Shown: one piece after another, positions 52,793 to 59,952 of the stretch
Position numbering within the stretch: position 1 is the first letter of the stretch
How the letters are laid out: the number at the start of each line of letters is the position of its first letter
DNA from: an uncultured Lachnospiraceae bacterium
GTDB lineage: Bacteria; Bacillota; Clostridia; Lachnospirales; Lachnospiraceae
DNA length: 64,000 nucleotides
Assembly: GCA_947176065.1 (NCBI GenBank)
Contig: CAMWPB010000010.1
Span: 18,111-82,110, forward strand
Reading direction: 5' to 3'
The notes under the pieces: model-generated
Seen by the model: the letters and a program-made list of their open reading frames with translations, nothing else
What the model was told of the DNA's origin: nothing
The model's database searches: none
Program-made: the position numbers and the translations under genes

Positions 52793-53461
52793 ATGAAATA
52801 CGAATTTGAAGGTACTGTAGAATTTCGGGAGAATGAAAATGCCATCTCCGTGCCCTTCAATGTCTGGGAGGTATGTGAGAAGGTGGGAGATGCGCCGGTA
52901 CGCGTCTGCTTCGACGATGTGTGCTTTATCTGCGATCTTTTACCGAAGGGGCAGGGATACTATGACATTCCGGTCAGTCAGGATACACTGTCCAAGGTTG
53001 AGCTTGGAAAGAAATATCTGATTTCCATTGAGATCGTGGGCAATGTGCTGAGCGGAGGCGGGGACAGTCCCTACAGTGTGGAGCATCCGATCCGCAAAAT
53101 TGACGGGGTGGATCTTGTGACACAGCCTTGGGACGGCCTGTGCGGACAGTCCTGCATTGCCATGATCGCGGGAACCACGCTGGACGAAGCCTGTGATATT
53201 ATGAAGTGCAGGGAATGGCAGGCGAACATGAGCAAGATGATCGCTACGCTGGAGTATCTGGGCATCCGCCATGCGGATAAGATTGTGTATACGCTTGGAA
53301 AAGAAGTGGAGCTGCCGAAATGCACGATCATCATGGAGCGTATGGGAAGATACAGCCATTATCTGGTAGGGTATGACGGAAAGTATTACGACCCCAATCT
53401 GGGTGTGATCAAGGAGTTTGATCTGGCAAAGATGGTGGGATATCTGGAGATCATTGTGTAA
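52793..53461 (+). CDS. DUF1905-like plus papain/C39-like cysteine protein
   Basis: 222 residues, no signal peptide. Residues 1-95 (YEFEGTVEFRENENAISVPF) resemble the small beta-barrel of DUF1905-type proteins. The C-terminal half has the features of a C39-like cysteine peptidase: QPWDGLCGQSCIAMIAG with candidate nucleophile Cys near 118, and YSHYLVGYDGKYYDPN with candidate His near 185 and Asp/Asn near 195. Whether it is catalytic, and on what, is unknown. It lies 99 bases after the muramidase gene and is convergent with the receptor gene. Confidence 0.7.
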   Translation: MKYEFEGTVEFRENENAISVPFNVWEVCEKVGDAPVRVCFDDVCFICDLLPKGQGYYDIPVSQDTLSKVELGKKYLISIEIVGNVLSGGGDSPYSVEHPIRKIDGVDLVTQPWDGLCGQSCIAMIAGTTLDEACDIMKCREWQANMSKMIATLEYLGIRHADKIVYTLGKEVELPKCTIIMERMGRYSHYLVGYDGKYYDPNLGVIKEFDLAKMVGYLEIIV

Positions 53462-53520
53462 TCGCGGCGGTGATGCCAAAAGAGGCGCCGCAACGTGTTT
53501 AAACGGCAGGTATCCATATA

Positions 53521-53563
53521 TGAGAAAAGCTGTCCTCTGCAATACAGGAGACAGCTTTTCTCA
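53521..53563. terminator. Bidirectional terminator
   Basis: Perfect 14-bp arms TGAGAAAAGCTGTC and GACAGCTTTTCTCA with A and T runs inside the arms, between convergent genes. It should work on both strands. Confidence 0.85.
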
Positions 53564-53583
53564 TTACTTATATGGAAACCGAA

Positions 53584-54357
53584 TCAGGTTTCGTTCATTT
53601 TATGGATGGATTCAGCAATGCTGTTGGCATCCTGTGTGATCTTTTTATAGATCTGGGTGGACTGTTTGGAGAAGGCGCCCATCTGCTTCGCAATGATACC
53701 GAAGCCTGCGCCTGCCGCACCGACCCTTGCGGTTTCGATGGAGGCGTTTAACGCCATAATGGTCTGCTTGGATGCGATAGCCTCAAGCTCCTTGGTGTTT
53801 TCCTTGATCCGTGCCACGGTTTCTGTGGCGTTAGCGATTTCTTCTTCCCATACATGGATTTTTTTATACTCTGTGGCGTTCATATATTCCTGAAGAACCA
53901 TGCGGTTTACTACGTCGCCCAGAAGAGAGGCGGCAGCGTTGATCGATTTTTCGGAGCGAACGGGCACTTTATGGACGGCACGGACATAGGATTCCGGGTT
54001 GATGCCAAGTTCTTCGGCAATCTGTGTAAATTTTTCTTCGTCAGGTTCGTTGGGCAGAACCTGTCCGCCGATGACAGCGCCGAGCTTTTCACCGTTCATA
54101 ATAATATCGATAGAGAAATCCATTAATCCCGCATGACATTCATAGACGCCTTTTCCGGCAGCGTCGCACTTCTGACAGCGTTTCGCACCTTCAGCGCAGC
54201 CTCTTGTGTGCTTCATGCAAAATTCCGTAAAGCCGCTTCCCTTTGTCAGATAGTTGCCTTCGGTGTCAATGGCAACGGCAGCAAGGCCGGTAGCGGCAGA
54301 AAAAGCATCCTGAATTTCCTGCAATTGCGACAGATCCATAAAATCTGAGAGTTTCAT
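53584..54357 (-). CDS. Soluble PocR-domain receptor with short MCP-like tail
   Basis: 257 residues from the ATG at 54357, with GGAAGGAAGGAGA upstream on the minus strand; a longer open frame upstream has no site. An N-terminal PocR-type sensory domain (about 5-160) has the cysteine set CMKHTRGCAEGAKRCQKC and CHAGLMDFSIDII. A truncated chemoreceptor signalling helix follows, with AIASKQTIMALNASIETARVG. No membrane segment or HAMP. Probably a cytosolic ligand sensor. It sits divergently from a two-component system. Confidence 0.85.
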   Translation of the reverse strand: MKLSDFMDLSQLQEIQDAFSAATGLAAVAIDTEGNYLTKGSGFTEFCMKHTRGCAEGAKRCQKCDAAGKGVYECHAGLMDFSIDIIMNGEKLGAVIGGQVLPNEPDEEKFTQIAEELGINPESYVRAVHKVPVRSEKSINAAASLLGDVVNRMVLQEYMNATEYKKIHVWEEEIANATETVARIKENTKELEAIASKQTIMALNASIETARVGAAGAGFGIIAKQMGAFSKQSTQIYKKITQDANSIAESIHKMNET

Positions 54358-54390
54358 GTCAATTCTCCTTCCTTCCACATTACTGTATCT

Positions 54391-54396
54391 ATTATA
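54391..54396 (-). promoter_or_regulatory. Extended -10 promoter for the PocR receptor
   Basis: Minus-strand TATAAT preceded by TGC. No strong -35. Confidence 0.5.
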
Positions 54397-54432
54397 GCAT
54401 GTTTTTTGGGGAATGCCTATCTTTTTGTATGG

Positions 54433-54438
54433 TATAAT
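54433..54438 (+). promoter_or_regulatory. Extended -10 promoter for the two-component system
   Basis: TGG-TATAAT; no good -35. It is 33 bases before the response-regulator ATG. Confidence 0.5.
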
Positions 54439-54470
54439 ACAGAATAATAATGCAAAGGCGGGAAAGTGGG

Positions 54471-55151
54471 ATGACGGAAATATATTATGCGGAGGATGAT
54501 CCGGGTATTGCAGAGCTGGTGAAGGCGTATCTGGAGCGGAAGAACATAAAAGTGTCGGTATACGGCACGCTTGCGGATCTGAGACAGGCGCTTGCAAAGC
54601 GTCCGCCTGCGATGGTGCTGCTTGACTGGAATATGCCGGATGGGTGTGGGGACAGCCTGTGCCGTTGGATTCGGGGGAACTGGAAGGAGCTGCCGGTTAT
54701 TTTCCTTACGGTGCGCGGTGACAGCGCGGATATTGTCTCGGGCTTTGAGAGCGGTGCGGACGATTATGTGGTGAAACCCTTCGCGCTGGAGGTATTGTAC
54801 TCCAGAGTACAGGCGCTCTTTCGGAGAAGCGGGAACGTGAGCGGGCAGTATCTGTCCTGCGGCGGAATCGCGATGGATGTAAGCAGCAGACGCGTCACCT
54901 GTGGAGCGGAGGAGGTAACTTTAAGCGAAGTGGAGTACCAGACGCTTTTATGTCTGATGAGAAATAAGGGAAGAATTGTAACCAGAGCAAAACTGCTGGA
55001 ACAGGTGTGGGATGTAAACGGAAACTATGTGAATGACAACACATTGACTGTTACGGTCAAACGCATTCGGGACAAGCTGCATCAGCCGGTTTGTCTGAAA
55101 ACGGTCAGAAGCGTAGGTTACCGCATGGAGGACACAGATGTATATGCGTGA
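54471..55151 (+). CDS. OmpR-family response regulator
   Basis: 226 residues. Receiver domain with acidic pair EDD (about 7-9), phospho-Asp in LLDWNMPDG (about Asp51), Thr in FLTVRG and Lys in YVVKPF. The winged-helix DNA-binding domain ends with VKRIRDKL and TVRSVGYRM. ATG 54471 follows GGGAAAGTGGG. It overlaps the kinase gene by 14 bases. Together with the next three genes it forms a BceRS-BceAB-like set. Candidate direct-repeat binding sites lie at 56110-56127. Confidence 0.93.
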   Translation: MTEIYYAEDDPGIAELVKAYLERKNIKVSVYGTLADLRQALAKRPPAMVLLDWNMPDGCGDSLCRWIRGNWKELPVIFLTVRGDSADIVSGFESGADDYVVKPFALEVLYSRVQALFRRSGNVSGQYLSCGGIAMDVSSRRVTCGAEEVTLSEVEYQTLLCLMRNKGRIVTRAKLLEQVWDVNGNYVNDNTLTVTVKRIRDKLHQPVCLKTVRSVGYRMEDTDVYA

Positions 55152-56118
55152 AATAAAAAACAGGAGGGCGGCCCGGAGAAACGCTCTGGCGGTTGGTCTG
55201 ACCGGCTTGGGCGCTGCGGTTATGCTGGCTGCGGGCGGTTATGGATACCGTCTGGCCGGTTTGGTTCTTCTGGCAGCCGGGTTTTTATGCCAAAAGAGAG
55301 GGCAGAGTCTGCGCATACAGGCGTTGACAGACTATCTGGAGCAGGCCAATTCAGGGAATGCGCCGGTTCTTTCCGCGCTGGGAGAGGATGCCTTTTCCAG
55401 ACTGGAGGATCAAATCTATAAGACGGTGACTTACCTTTATCAGACCAGAGAGGAGGCTGTGCGGTCGAAAGATGAATTTGCAAAGAATCTGTCCAATATT
55501 GCACATCAGATTAAGACGCCGATAACGGCGATCTCCCTGTGCGTACAGACCATGGATACGGAGGAAGAGAAAGGAGGGCGGGAACAGATCCGGAGACAGC
55601 TTATAAGGCTGACGCATCTGGAAGAAGCCCTGCTCCTTTTAGCCCGTTTGGATGCAGGCACTTTGGCTTTAAAGAGGGAGGAGACGGATGTCTATACGCT
55701 GCTTATGCTTGCGGCGGATAATCTGCAGGAGATTTTCGGACAGTCGGGAGTATCCGTTGCCATCCCTGAGCTGGGGGAGACGACGGTAAAGGTCGATCTT
55801 GACTGGACCATGGAGGCCGTTATGAATCTGATGAAAAACTGCGCGGAGCACAATGCGGGGGGATGTGTCCACTGTTCCTATGGGTATAATCCTCTGTATA
55901 CGGAAATTCTGATATGGGATGAAGGGGCGGGATTTGACAGAGAGGATGTACCCCATCTTTTTGAACGGTTTTACCGTGGCAAAAACGCGGGAGAGGACGG
56001 CATCGGCATCGGACTCGCGCTTGCAAAGGAGATAATCGGGCGGCAGAACGGCACCATACGCGCGAGAAATCTGCAGGAGGGCGGCGCCTGTTTTGCAATT
56101 CGCTTTTACTGTCACTGA
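55138..56118 (+). CDS. Intramembrane-sensing histidine kinase (BceS-like)
   Basis: 326 residues. Two membrane helices (about 16-52) separated by only a few residues, so there is no extracellular sensor domain. H-box NIAHQIKTPITAI (about His124), N-box MNLMKNCAEHN, and G-boxes WDEGAGFDRED and GIGIGLALAKEII. This layout matches intramembrane-sensing kinases that read the state of a partner ABC transporter. GGAGG lies six bases before ATG 55138. Confidence 0.92.
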   Translation: MYMREIKNRRAARRNALAVGLTGLGAAVMLAAGGYGYRLAGLVLLAAGFLCQKRGQSLRIQALTDYLEQANSGNAPVLSALGEDAFSRLEDQIYKTVTYLYQTREEAVRSKDEFAKNLSNIAHQIKTPITAISLCVQTMDTEEEKGGREQIRRQLIRLTHLEEALLLLARLDAGTLALKREETDVYTLLMLAADNLQEIFGQSGVSVAIPELGETTVKVDLDWTMEAVMNLMKNCAEHNAGGCVHCSYGYNPLYTEILIWDEGAGFDREDVPHLFERFYRGKNAGEDGIGIGLALAKEIIGRQNGTIRARNLQEGGACFAIRFYCH

Positions 56119-56142
56119 GTTGTCACTTTCACCTGCTATGAT
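56110..56142 (+). promoter_or_regulatory. Candidate response-regulator site plus -10 for the ABC operon
   Basis: TGTCACT occurs at 56110-56116 and 56121-56127, an 11-base period (one helical turn) typical of OmpR-family dimers. TGC-TATGAT (56137-56142) lies just downstream with no -35, the arrangement of an activated promoter. Confidence 0.6.
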
Positions 56143-56241
56143 GGGAGGGTAAGGCGGCAGTGAAACGTTTTGGGTAAGGGAGCAGTATTTGGGGAACCGC
56201 CGCTGTCAAATGATGGTTTTGGGACAGGAGGAAACAGACAG

Positions 56242-56922
56242 ATGCCTATTTTAACATGTGAAGGAGTTGGCAAGGTGTATGGTTCCGGGGACAATCGGGT
56301 GGAGGCGTTATCCGGCATTGACCTGACGGTTGACAGGGGAGAATTTGTGGCGGTTACCGGGTCTTCCGGCTCGGGAAAATCTACGCTGCTGCATATTCTG
56401 GGAAGCGTGGATAAGCCTACGGACGGCAGGGTGACAGTGGAGGGGACGGATCTTTCCGGGCTGAGTCAGACGCAGGCGGCAATTTTCCGGCGCAGAAAGG
56501 TGGGGCTGGTGTATCAGTTTTATAATCTGATCCCCACGCTGACGGTGCGGAAAAATATTCTGATGCCGCTTACACTGGACAAAAAGAAACCGAATGAGGC
56601 GTATTTTGAGGAGGTGGTAAAGTCGCTCGGTATTTCTGAGAGGCTGGAGGCTTTGCCGGGCCAGTTGTCGGGCGGACAGCAGCAGAGGGTGGCCATTGCC
56701 CGCTCCCTGATTTATCGTCCGGCCCTGCTTCTGGCGGATGAGCCGACAGGGAATCTGGACCAGAAAAATTCCGGGGAGATCATGGACATGCTTAAGCTTT
56801 CCAACCGAAACTTTAAGCAGACCATACTGCTGATTACCCACGATGAGAAGATCGCTCTGGAGGCGGACAGAATCATAACCATAGAAGACGGCCGCATTGT
56901 CGGCGACGTTAGAAGGGGGTAG
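56242..56922 (+). CDS. ABC transporter ATPase (BceA/MacB-type)
   Basis: 226 residues from ATG 56242, with AGGAGG ten bases upstream; an open extension carries no better site. Walker A GSSGSGKSTLL (about 42-52), Q-loop YQFYNLIP, signature LSGGQQQRVAIARS, Walker B LLADEPTGNLD and the H-loop in LITHDEK. It is the energizing subunit for the large permease that follows after a 4-base gap. Likely peptide-antibiotic resistance or sensing. Confidence 0.94.
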   Translation: MPILTCEGVGKVYGSGDNRVEALSGIDLTVDRGEFVAVTGSSGSGKSTLLHILGSVDKPTDGRVTVEGTDLSGLSQTQAAIFRRRKVGLVYQFYNLIPTLTVRKNILMPLTLDKKKPNEAYFEEVVKSLGISERLEALPGQLSGGQQQRVAIARSLIYRPALLLADEPTGNLDQKNSGEIMDMLKLSNRNFKQTILLITHDEKIALEADRIITIEDGRIVGDVRRG

Positions 56923-56926
56923 CGGG

Positions 56927-58921
56927 ATGTGGAGAGAATATTCGTCGGGTTATCTGAAACATAACCGTGCCGCGGCCGGTTCCGTTATGACGGCGGCCTT
57001 TATTTCGTCTTTGCTTTTGTCGTTGCTAAGCAGTCTTTTTTACAATATGTGGAAGTATGAGGTGGAAAGGCTGCGGGCGGAGGGGGATCAATATGCGCTT
57101 ATGGCCATGTATCTGGCGCGTGACGCCAATGATGAGGCGCCCAGGCTTGTGTTTCCGCTGTTTCTTCTGATTATGGGACTGGCGTCGTTTTCTCTGATTG
57201 TTATCATCCACAATGCCTTTGCGGTGTCCATGCAGGCGAGAATCCACCAGTTTGGCATTTTAGCCAGCATCGGTGCGACGCCGAAGCAGATACGGCGGTG
57301 TCTTTTACAGGAGGCGGCTTTCTTGTGCGCAGCGCCGGTTTTGGCGGGAACCCTGCTTGGCATTGCTGGCTGTAAGGGGATTCTTGCCTTGCTGGAGACG
57401 CTGATGCGGGAGGTGGAAGGCAGAAGGCCTGTGGTTTTTGGTTATCATCCGTTGATTCTGGTATTATCGCTTTTTGCAACGGGGATCACCGTAGGTCTGT
57501 CCGTCTGGCTGCCGGCCCGGAAACTGAGTGTGATGACGCCGCTGGAAGCCGTCAAAAACACAGGGGAGCTGCAGCTGAAAAGGAAAAAACATTCCCCGGT
57601 ACTTTTATTTTTGTTTGGCGTGGAGGGAGAACTGGCAGGAAATGCGCTGAAGGCGCAGCGAAAAGCGCTCAGGACTGCTGCAGTATCCCTGTTGTTTTCC
57701 ATGACGGCTTTTACGCTCATGCAGTGTTTTTTTACCCTTTCTGAAATCAGTACGAGGGAAACCTACTTTGAGAAATATCAGGATGCCTGGGATATTATGG
57801 TTACGGTAAAAGATACGGAGATAGGAGACTTTGGGGAGACGGAACGGCTTCGGGAGATCCCGGGTGTGGAAAACGTGATTGTGTATCAGAAAGCGATGGC
57901 GAAAAGCTGTATCACAGAAGAAGAAATGAGTGAGGAAATGAAGGCGAACGGGGGATTTTCCCATGATTCCGGAAAGTATGTTACGCAGGGGGAAGCCGGT
58001 TTTTGGGTGAACGCGCCGGTTATGATACTGGACGATGCGGCCTTTCTGGAATACTGTGAGCGGATCGACGCCCCGCAGCGGACAGACGGGGCGGTGATTC
58101 GGAACCGGATCTGTGATGTGACCAATCCGGATTTCAGGCATCCGCAGTATATGCCCTATATCAGGGGCGGCAGTCCGGCAGGACTTTCGGCGCAGACAGA
58201 CAGGGAGGCGGCCGTGGAGATTTCGGCTTTGGCATATACGGATCAGGTCCCTGTTTTAAGGGAGGAGTATGCCACACTCGATAAGTATGAGCTGGTACAC
58301 TTTGTGCCGGTAAGCCTGTGGAAAGAAGTGGAAAAACAGATAGGCGGCGCAGAGAAAGATACGCTTGTCCGGATACTTTGCCGGGAGGGCGTAAGTCTGG
58401 AGGAGCTTGACAGGATACAGGCGGAAATTGAAAAAAATCTTGCGGGAACTTATACGACTGAGAGCGAGAACCGCATCCGGGAATATGAAACCAACGACCA
58501 GAAGATACAGGGAATGATGGTCGTATTGGGGAGCTTTTGTGTTCTGCTTGCCCTGATCGGCGTGGGCGATGTGTTTTCCAATACGCTCGGCTTTGTGCAG
58601 CAGAGGAAAAGGGAGTTTGCCAGATATCTGTCGGTGGGTATGACGCCGCGGGAGCTTAGGAAAATGTTCTGCATTGAGGCGTTTGCCCTTGCGGGACGCC
58701 CGATGCTGTGGGCGGCGGCTGTGGCCTTTTTGGCGGTGGGAGCCATGCTGAAGGCAAGCTATGTGGATGCGGCGGAATTTCTGGCCGAGGCGCCTTTCTT
58801 TTCGATAGGTGTGTTTATGCTGGCGGTCGGCGGGACGGTGGCTTTCGCCTACTATGTAAGCTGGCGTAAGATGCGGAAGCTCAATCTGGCTGAGGTTTTG
58901 CGGGATGATACGATGATGTAG
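56927..58921 (+). CDS. FtsX-like ABC permease (BceB-type)
   Basis: 664 residues from ATG 56927 with AGAAGGGGG upstream. An N-terminal helix, a first FtsX-like block of three helices (about 70-210), helices near 245-275, a large extracellular region (about 285-530) and a second FtsX-like block with ARYLSVGMTPRELRKMF (about 565-660). Size and large external loop match BceB-type permeases that remove lantibiotics from lipid II and signal to their kinase. Confidence 0.9.
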   Translation: MWREYSSGYLKHNRAAAGSVMTAAFISSLLLSLLSSLFYNMWKYEVERLRAEGDQYALMAMYLARDANDEAPRLVFPLFLLIMGLASFSLIVIIHNAFAVSMQARIHQFGILASIGATPKQIRRCLLQEAAFLCAAPVLAGTLLGIAGCKGILALLETLMREVEGRRPVVFGYHPLILVLSLFATGITVGLSVWLPARKLSVMTPLEAVKNTGELQLKRKKHSPVLLFLFGVEGELAGNALKAQRKALRTAAVSLLFSMTAFTLMQCFFTLSEISTRETYFEKYQDAWDIMVTVKDTEIGDFGETERLREIPGVENVIVYQKAMAKSCITEEEMSEEMKANGGFSHDSGKYVTQGEAGFWVNAPVMILDDAAFLEYCERIDAPQRTDGAVIRNRICDVTNPDFRHPQYMPYIRGGSPAGLSAQTDREAAVEISALAYTDQVPVLREEYATLDKYELVHFVPVSLWKEVEKQIGGAEKDTLVRILCREGVSLEELDRIQAEIEKNLAGTYTTESENRIREYETNDQKIQGMMVVLGSFCVLLALIGVGDVFSNTLGFVQQRKREFARYLSVGMTPRELRKMFCIEAFALAGRPMLWAAAVAFLAVGAMLKASYVDAAEFLAEAPFFSIGVFMLAVGGTVAFAYYVSWRKMRKLNLAEVLRDDTMM

Positions 58922-59046
58922 GGTGTGTCACGAAAAATACCTGCTCATACAAAACTACTAGTTGAACTGGTGGTTGGTGACTGGTGCCTGTATGGAAATA
59001 ACGGACAGTCAAAAACGATCTATTGAAAAAAAGAAGCATATTGTAA
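58922..59046. other. Gap after the ABC operon
   Basis: Nothing convincing is seen here apart from weak internal complementarity. It is the first part of a 630-base gap without a long ORF; the rest holds the toxin-antitoxin locus and the ylxM promoter. Confidence 0.5.
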
Positions 59047-59075
59047 TTGTATGACAAAGAAATGTGTGCTATACT
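59047..59075 (+). promoter_or_regulatory. Toxin mRNA promoter
   Basis: TTGTAT (59047-59052), a 17-base spacer and TATACT (59070-59075) with TGC before it. The predicted start is near 59082, giving a leader of about 80 bases. Confidence 0.75.
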
Positions 59076-59122
59076 CCATTCATGGGAAAACCATAGAGCC
59101 AAAGGCGGCTGCCCTTCATTTC

Positions 59123-59157
59123 GGAGGGGCTAACCCTCCAGACGAAAGGAAGGAGGG
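59123..59157 (+). promoter_or_regulatory. Two-state ribosome-binding-site switch in the toxin leader
   Basis: CCCTCC (59134-59139) can pair with the upstream GGAGGG (59123-59128), leaving the ribosome binding site free, or with the identical GGAGGG of the ribosome binding site itself (59152-59157), hiding it. The two folds exclude each other. Confidence 0.6.
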
Positions 59158-59163
59158 AGGCCA

Positions 59164-59256
59164 ATGTATATTACATATTCGGATGTAATCCAGTTTGGAA
59201 TATTCATTGTCACCCTGATCGGGCTGTGTTACACAGTCTTCAAGGGCAGAAAATAG
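59164..59256 (+). CDS. Small hydrophobic type I toxin (holin-like, Fst/par-type)
   Basis: A 30-residue peptide, MYITYSDVIQFG... ending VFKGRK: a short polar N-terminus, one membrane helix (about 9-24) and a basic tail, the layout of putative holin-like toxins. It is preceded by GGAGGGAGG. The long structured leader, shared hairpin terminator and antisense promoter downstream all fit a par-type locus. It probably inserts in the cytoplasmic membrane when translated. It is too short for routine gene calling and has not been tested. Confidence 0.8.
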   Translation: MYITYSDVIQFGIFIVTLIGLCYTVFKGRK

Positions 59257-59284
59257 CCGCCACTATTCGCAGTAGTGACGGCTA
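59254..59284. terminator. Shared hairpin terminator of toxin and antisense RNAs
   Basis: TAGCCG-C-CACTA / TAGTG-A-CGGCTA stem with a 7-base loop, starting within the toxin stop codon. Flanking T-rich stretches are modest on the plus strand and better on the minus strand. Confidence 0.6.
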
Positions 59285-59350
59285 ATCTTGTAAAAGGTTA
59301 ATGCTAAACACTTATTGAGGGTAGCCGCTTCTATGGTTTTCCCTTTTTCT
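59254..59350 (-). ncRNA. Antisense antitoxin RNA (par RNA II-like)
   Basis: Predicted to start near 59350 from the minus-strand promoter at 59357-59385 and to run leftward into the hairpin overlapping the toxin 3' end, about 97 bases. It would overlap the toxin mRNA at least through the terminator hairpin. Predicted from promoter and terminator signals only. Confidence 0.6.
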
Positions 59351-59356
59351 GTCTAT

Positions 59357-59385
59357 AATATAGCATATCCGGCAGCAGGGGGCAA
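59357..59385 (-). promoter_or_regulatory. Antisense RNA promoter
   Basis: On the minus strand TTGCCC, a 17-base spacer, TATATT with TGC before it (extended -10). Confidence 0.65.
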
Positions 59386-59475
59386 GGAAAAATTGATGCT
59401 GATGGGATGGATAGAAATATGAATATAAAAACGGAATAAAAGAATTGGAGGCAAAGGAGTGTCAAGAAAAAATAC

Positions 59476-59504
59476 TTGACACATCCGTTCCCTTATTGTA
59501 AAAT
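59476..59504 (+). promoter_or_regulatory. Promoter for ylxM-ffh
   Basis: TTGACA (59476-59481), a 17-base spacer and TAAAAT (59499-59504); strong sigma-A type. Leader about 40 bases. Confidence 0.85.
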
Positions 59505-59551
59505 GCAAAAGTCGGTGATTGTCTGGAGAGGACAGCCGACAGGGGCAGGAC

Positions 59552-59905
59552 ATGGAAAAGATCGTAGAACAGGGTTTATTGTATGATTTCTATGGAGAGC
59601 TGTTGACCGGGCACCAGCAGGAGATTTACGAGAGCGTCGTGTATGAGAATCTTTCGCTGGGGGAGATCGCGGAGGCGAAAGGGATCAGCAGGCAGGCGGT
59701 GCACGATATTGTAAAGCGCTGTGATAAGATACTTCTCGGATATGAGGAGAAGCTTAAGCTGATAGCCAGATTCGCGAGCATCAAGGAAAAGATAGCGCAG
59801 ATCAACCGGCTTTCCGAACAGTATGAGAGCGGGGAACTGGCATGTCCGGCGTACTACGGTTCACAGATCAGGGAATTGTCGGCCCGGATTATGCAGGAGT
59901 TATAG
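59552..59905 (+). CDS. ylxM: YlxM, helix-turn-helix SRP-associated protein (UPF0122)
   Basis: 117 residues from ATG 59552. The helix-turn-helix resembles sigma-70 region 4: YENLSLGEIAEAKGISRQAV (about 33-52). YlxM homologs are encoded directly before ffh and modulate SRP function in some Gram-positives. The neighbouring ffh begins 47 bases downstream. An open extension to 59519 has no better start. Confidence 0.93.
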   Translation: MEKIVEQGLLYDFYGELLTGHQQEIYESVVYENLSLGEIAEAKGISRQAVHDIVKRCDKILLGYEEKLKLIARFASIKEKIAQINRLSEQYESGELACPAYYGSQIRELSARIMQEL

Positions 59906-59952
59906 TACATTGTACCGATAAGCCGGTACGGTGGAGAAAGGCGTAGGGACAG

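Larger units (their letters stand above)
59084..59343. repeat. Inverted repeat ends enclosing the toxin gene
   Basis: GGGAAAACCATAG (59084-59096) is perfectly complementary to CTATGGTTTTCCC (59331-59343), and AAGGCGGCTGCCCT (59102-59115) matches AGGGTAGCCGCTT (59318-59330) nearly. Sense and antisense RNAs therefore start with almost the same sequence. Confidence 0.8.

Noticed and set aside
53584..54597. 80-residue longer N-terminus for the PocR receptor
   Set aside because: The extension crosses the minus-strand promoter and the strong AAGGAGA site that serves the ATG at 54357.
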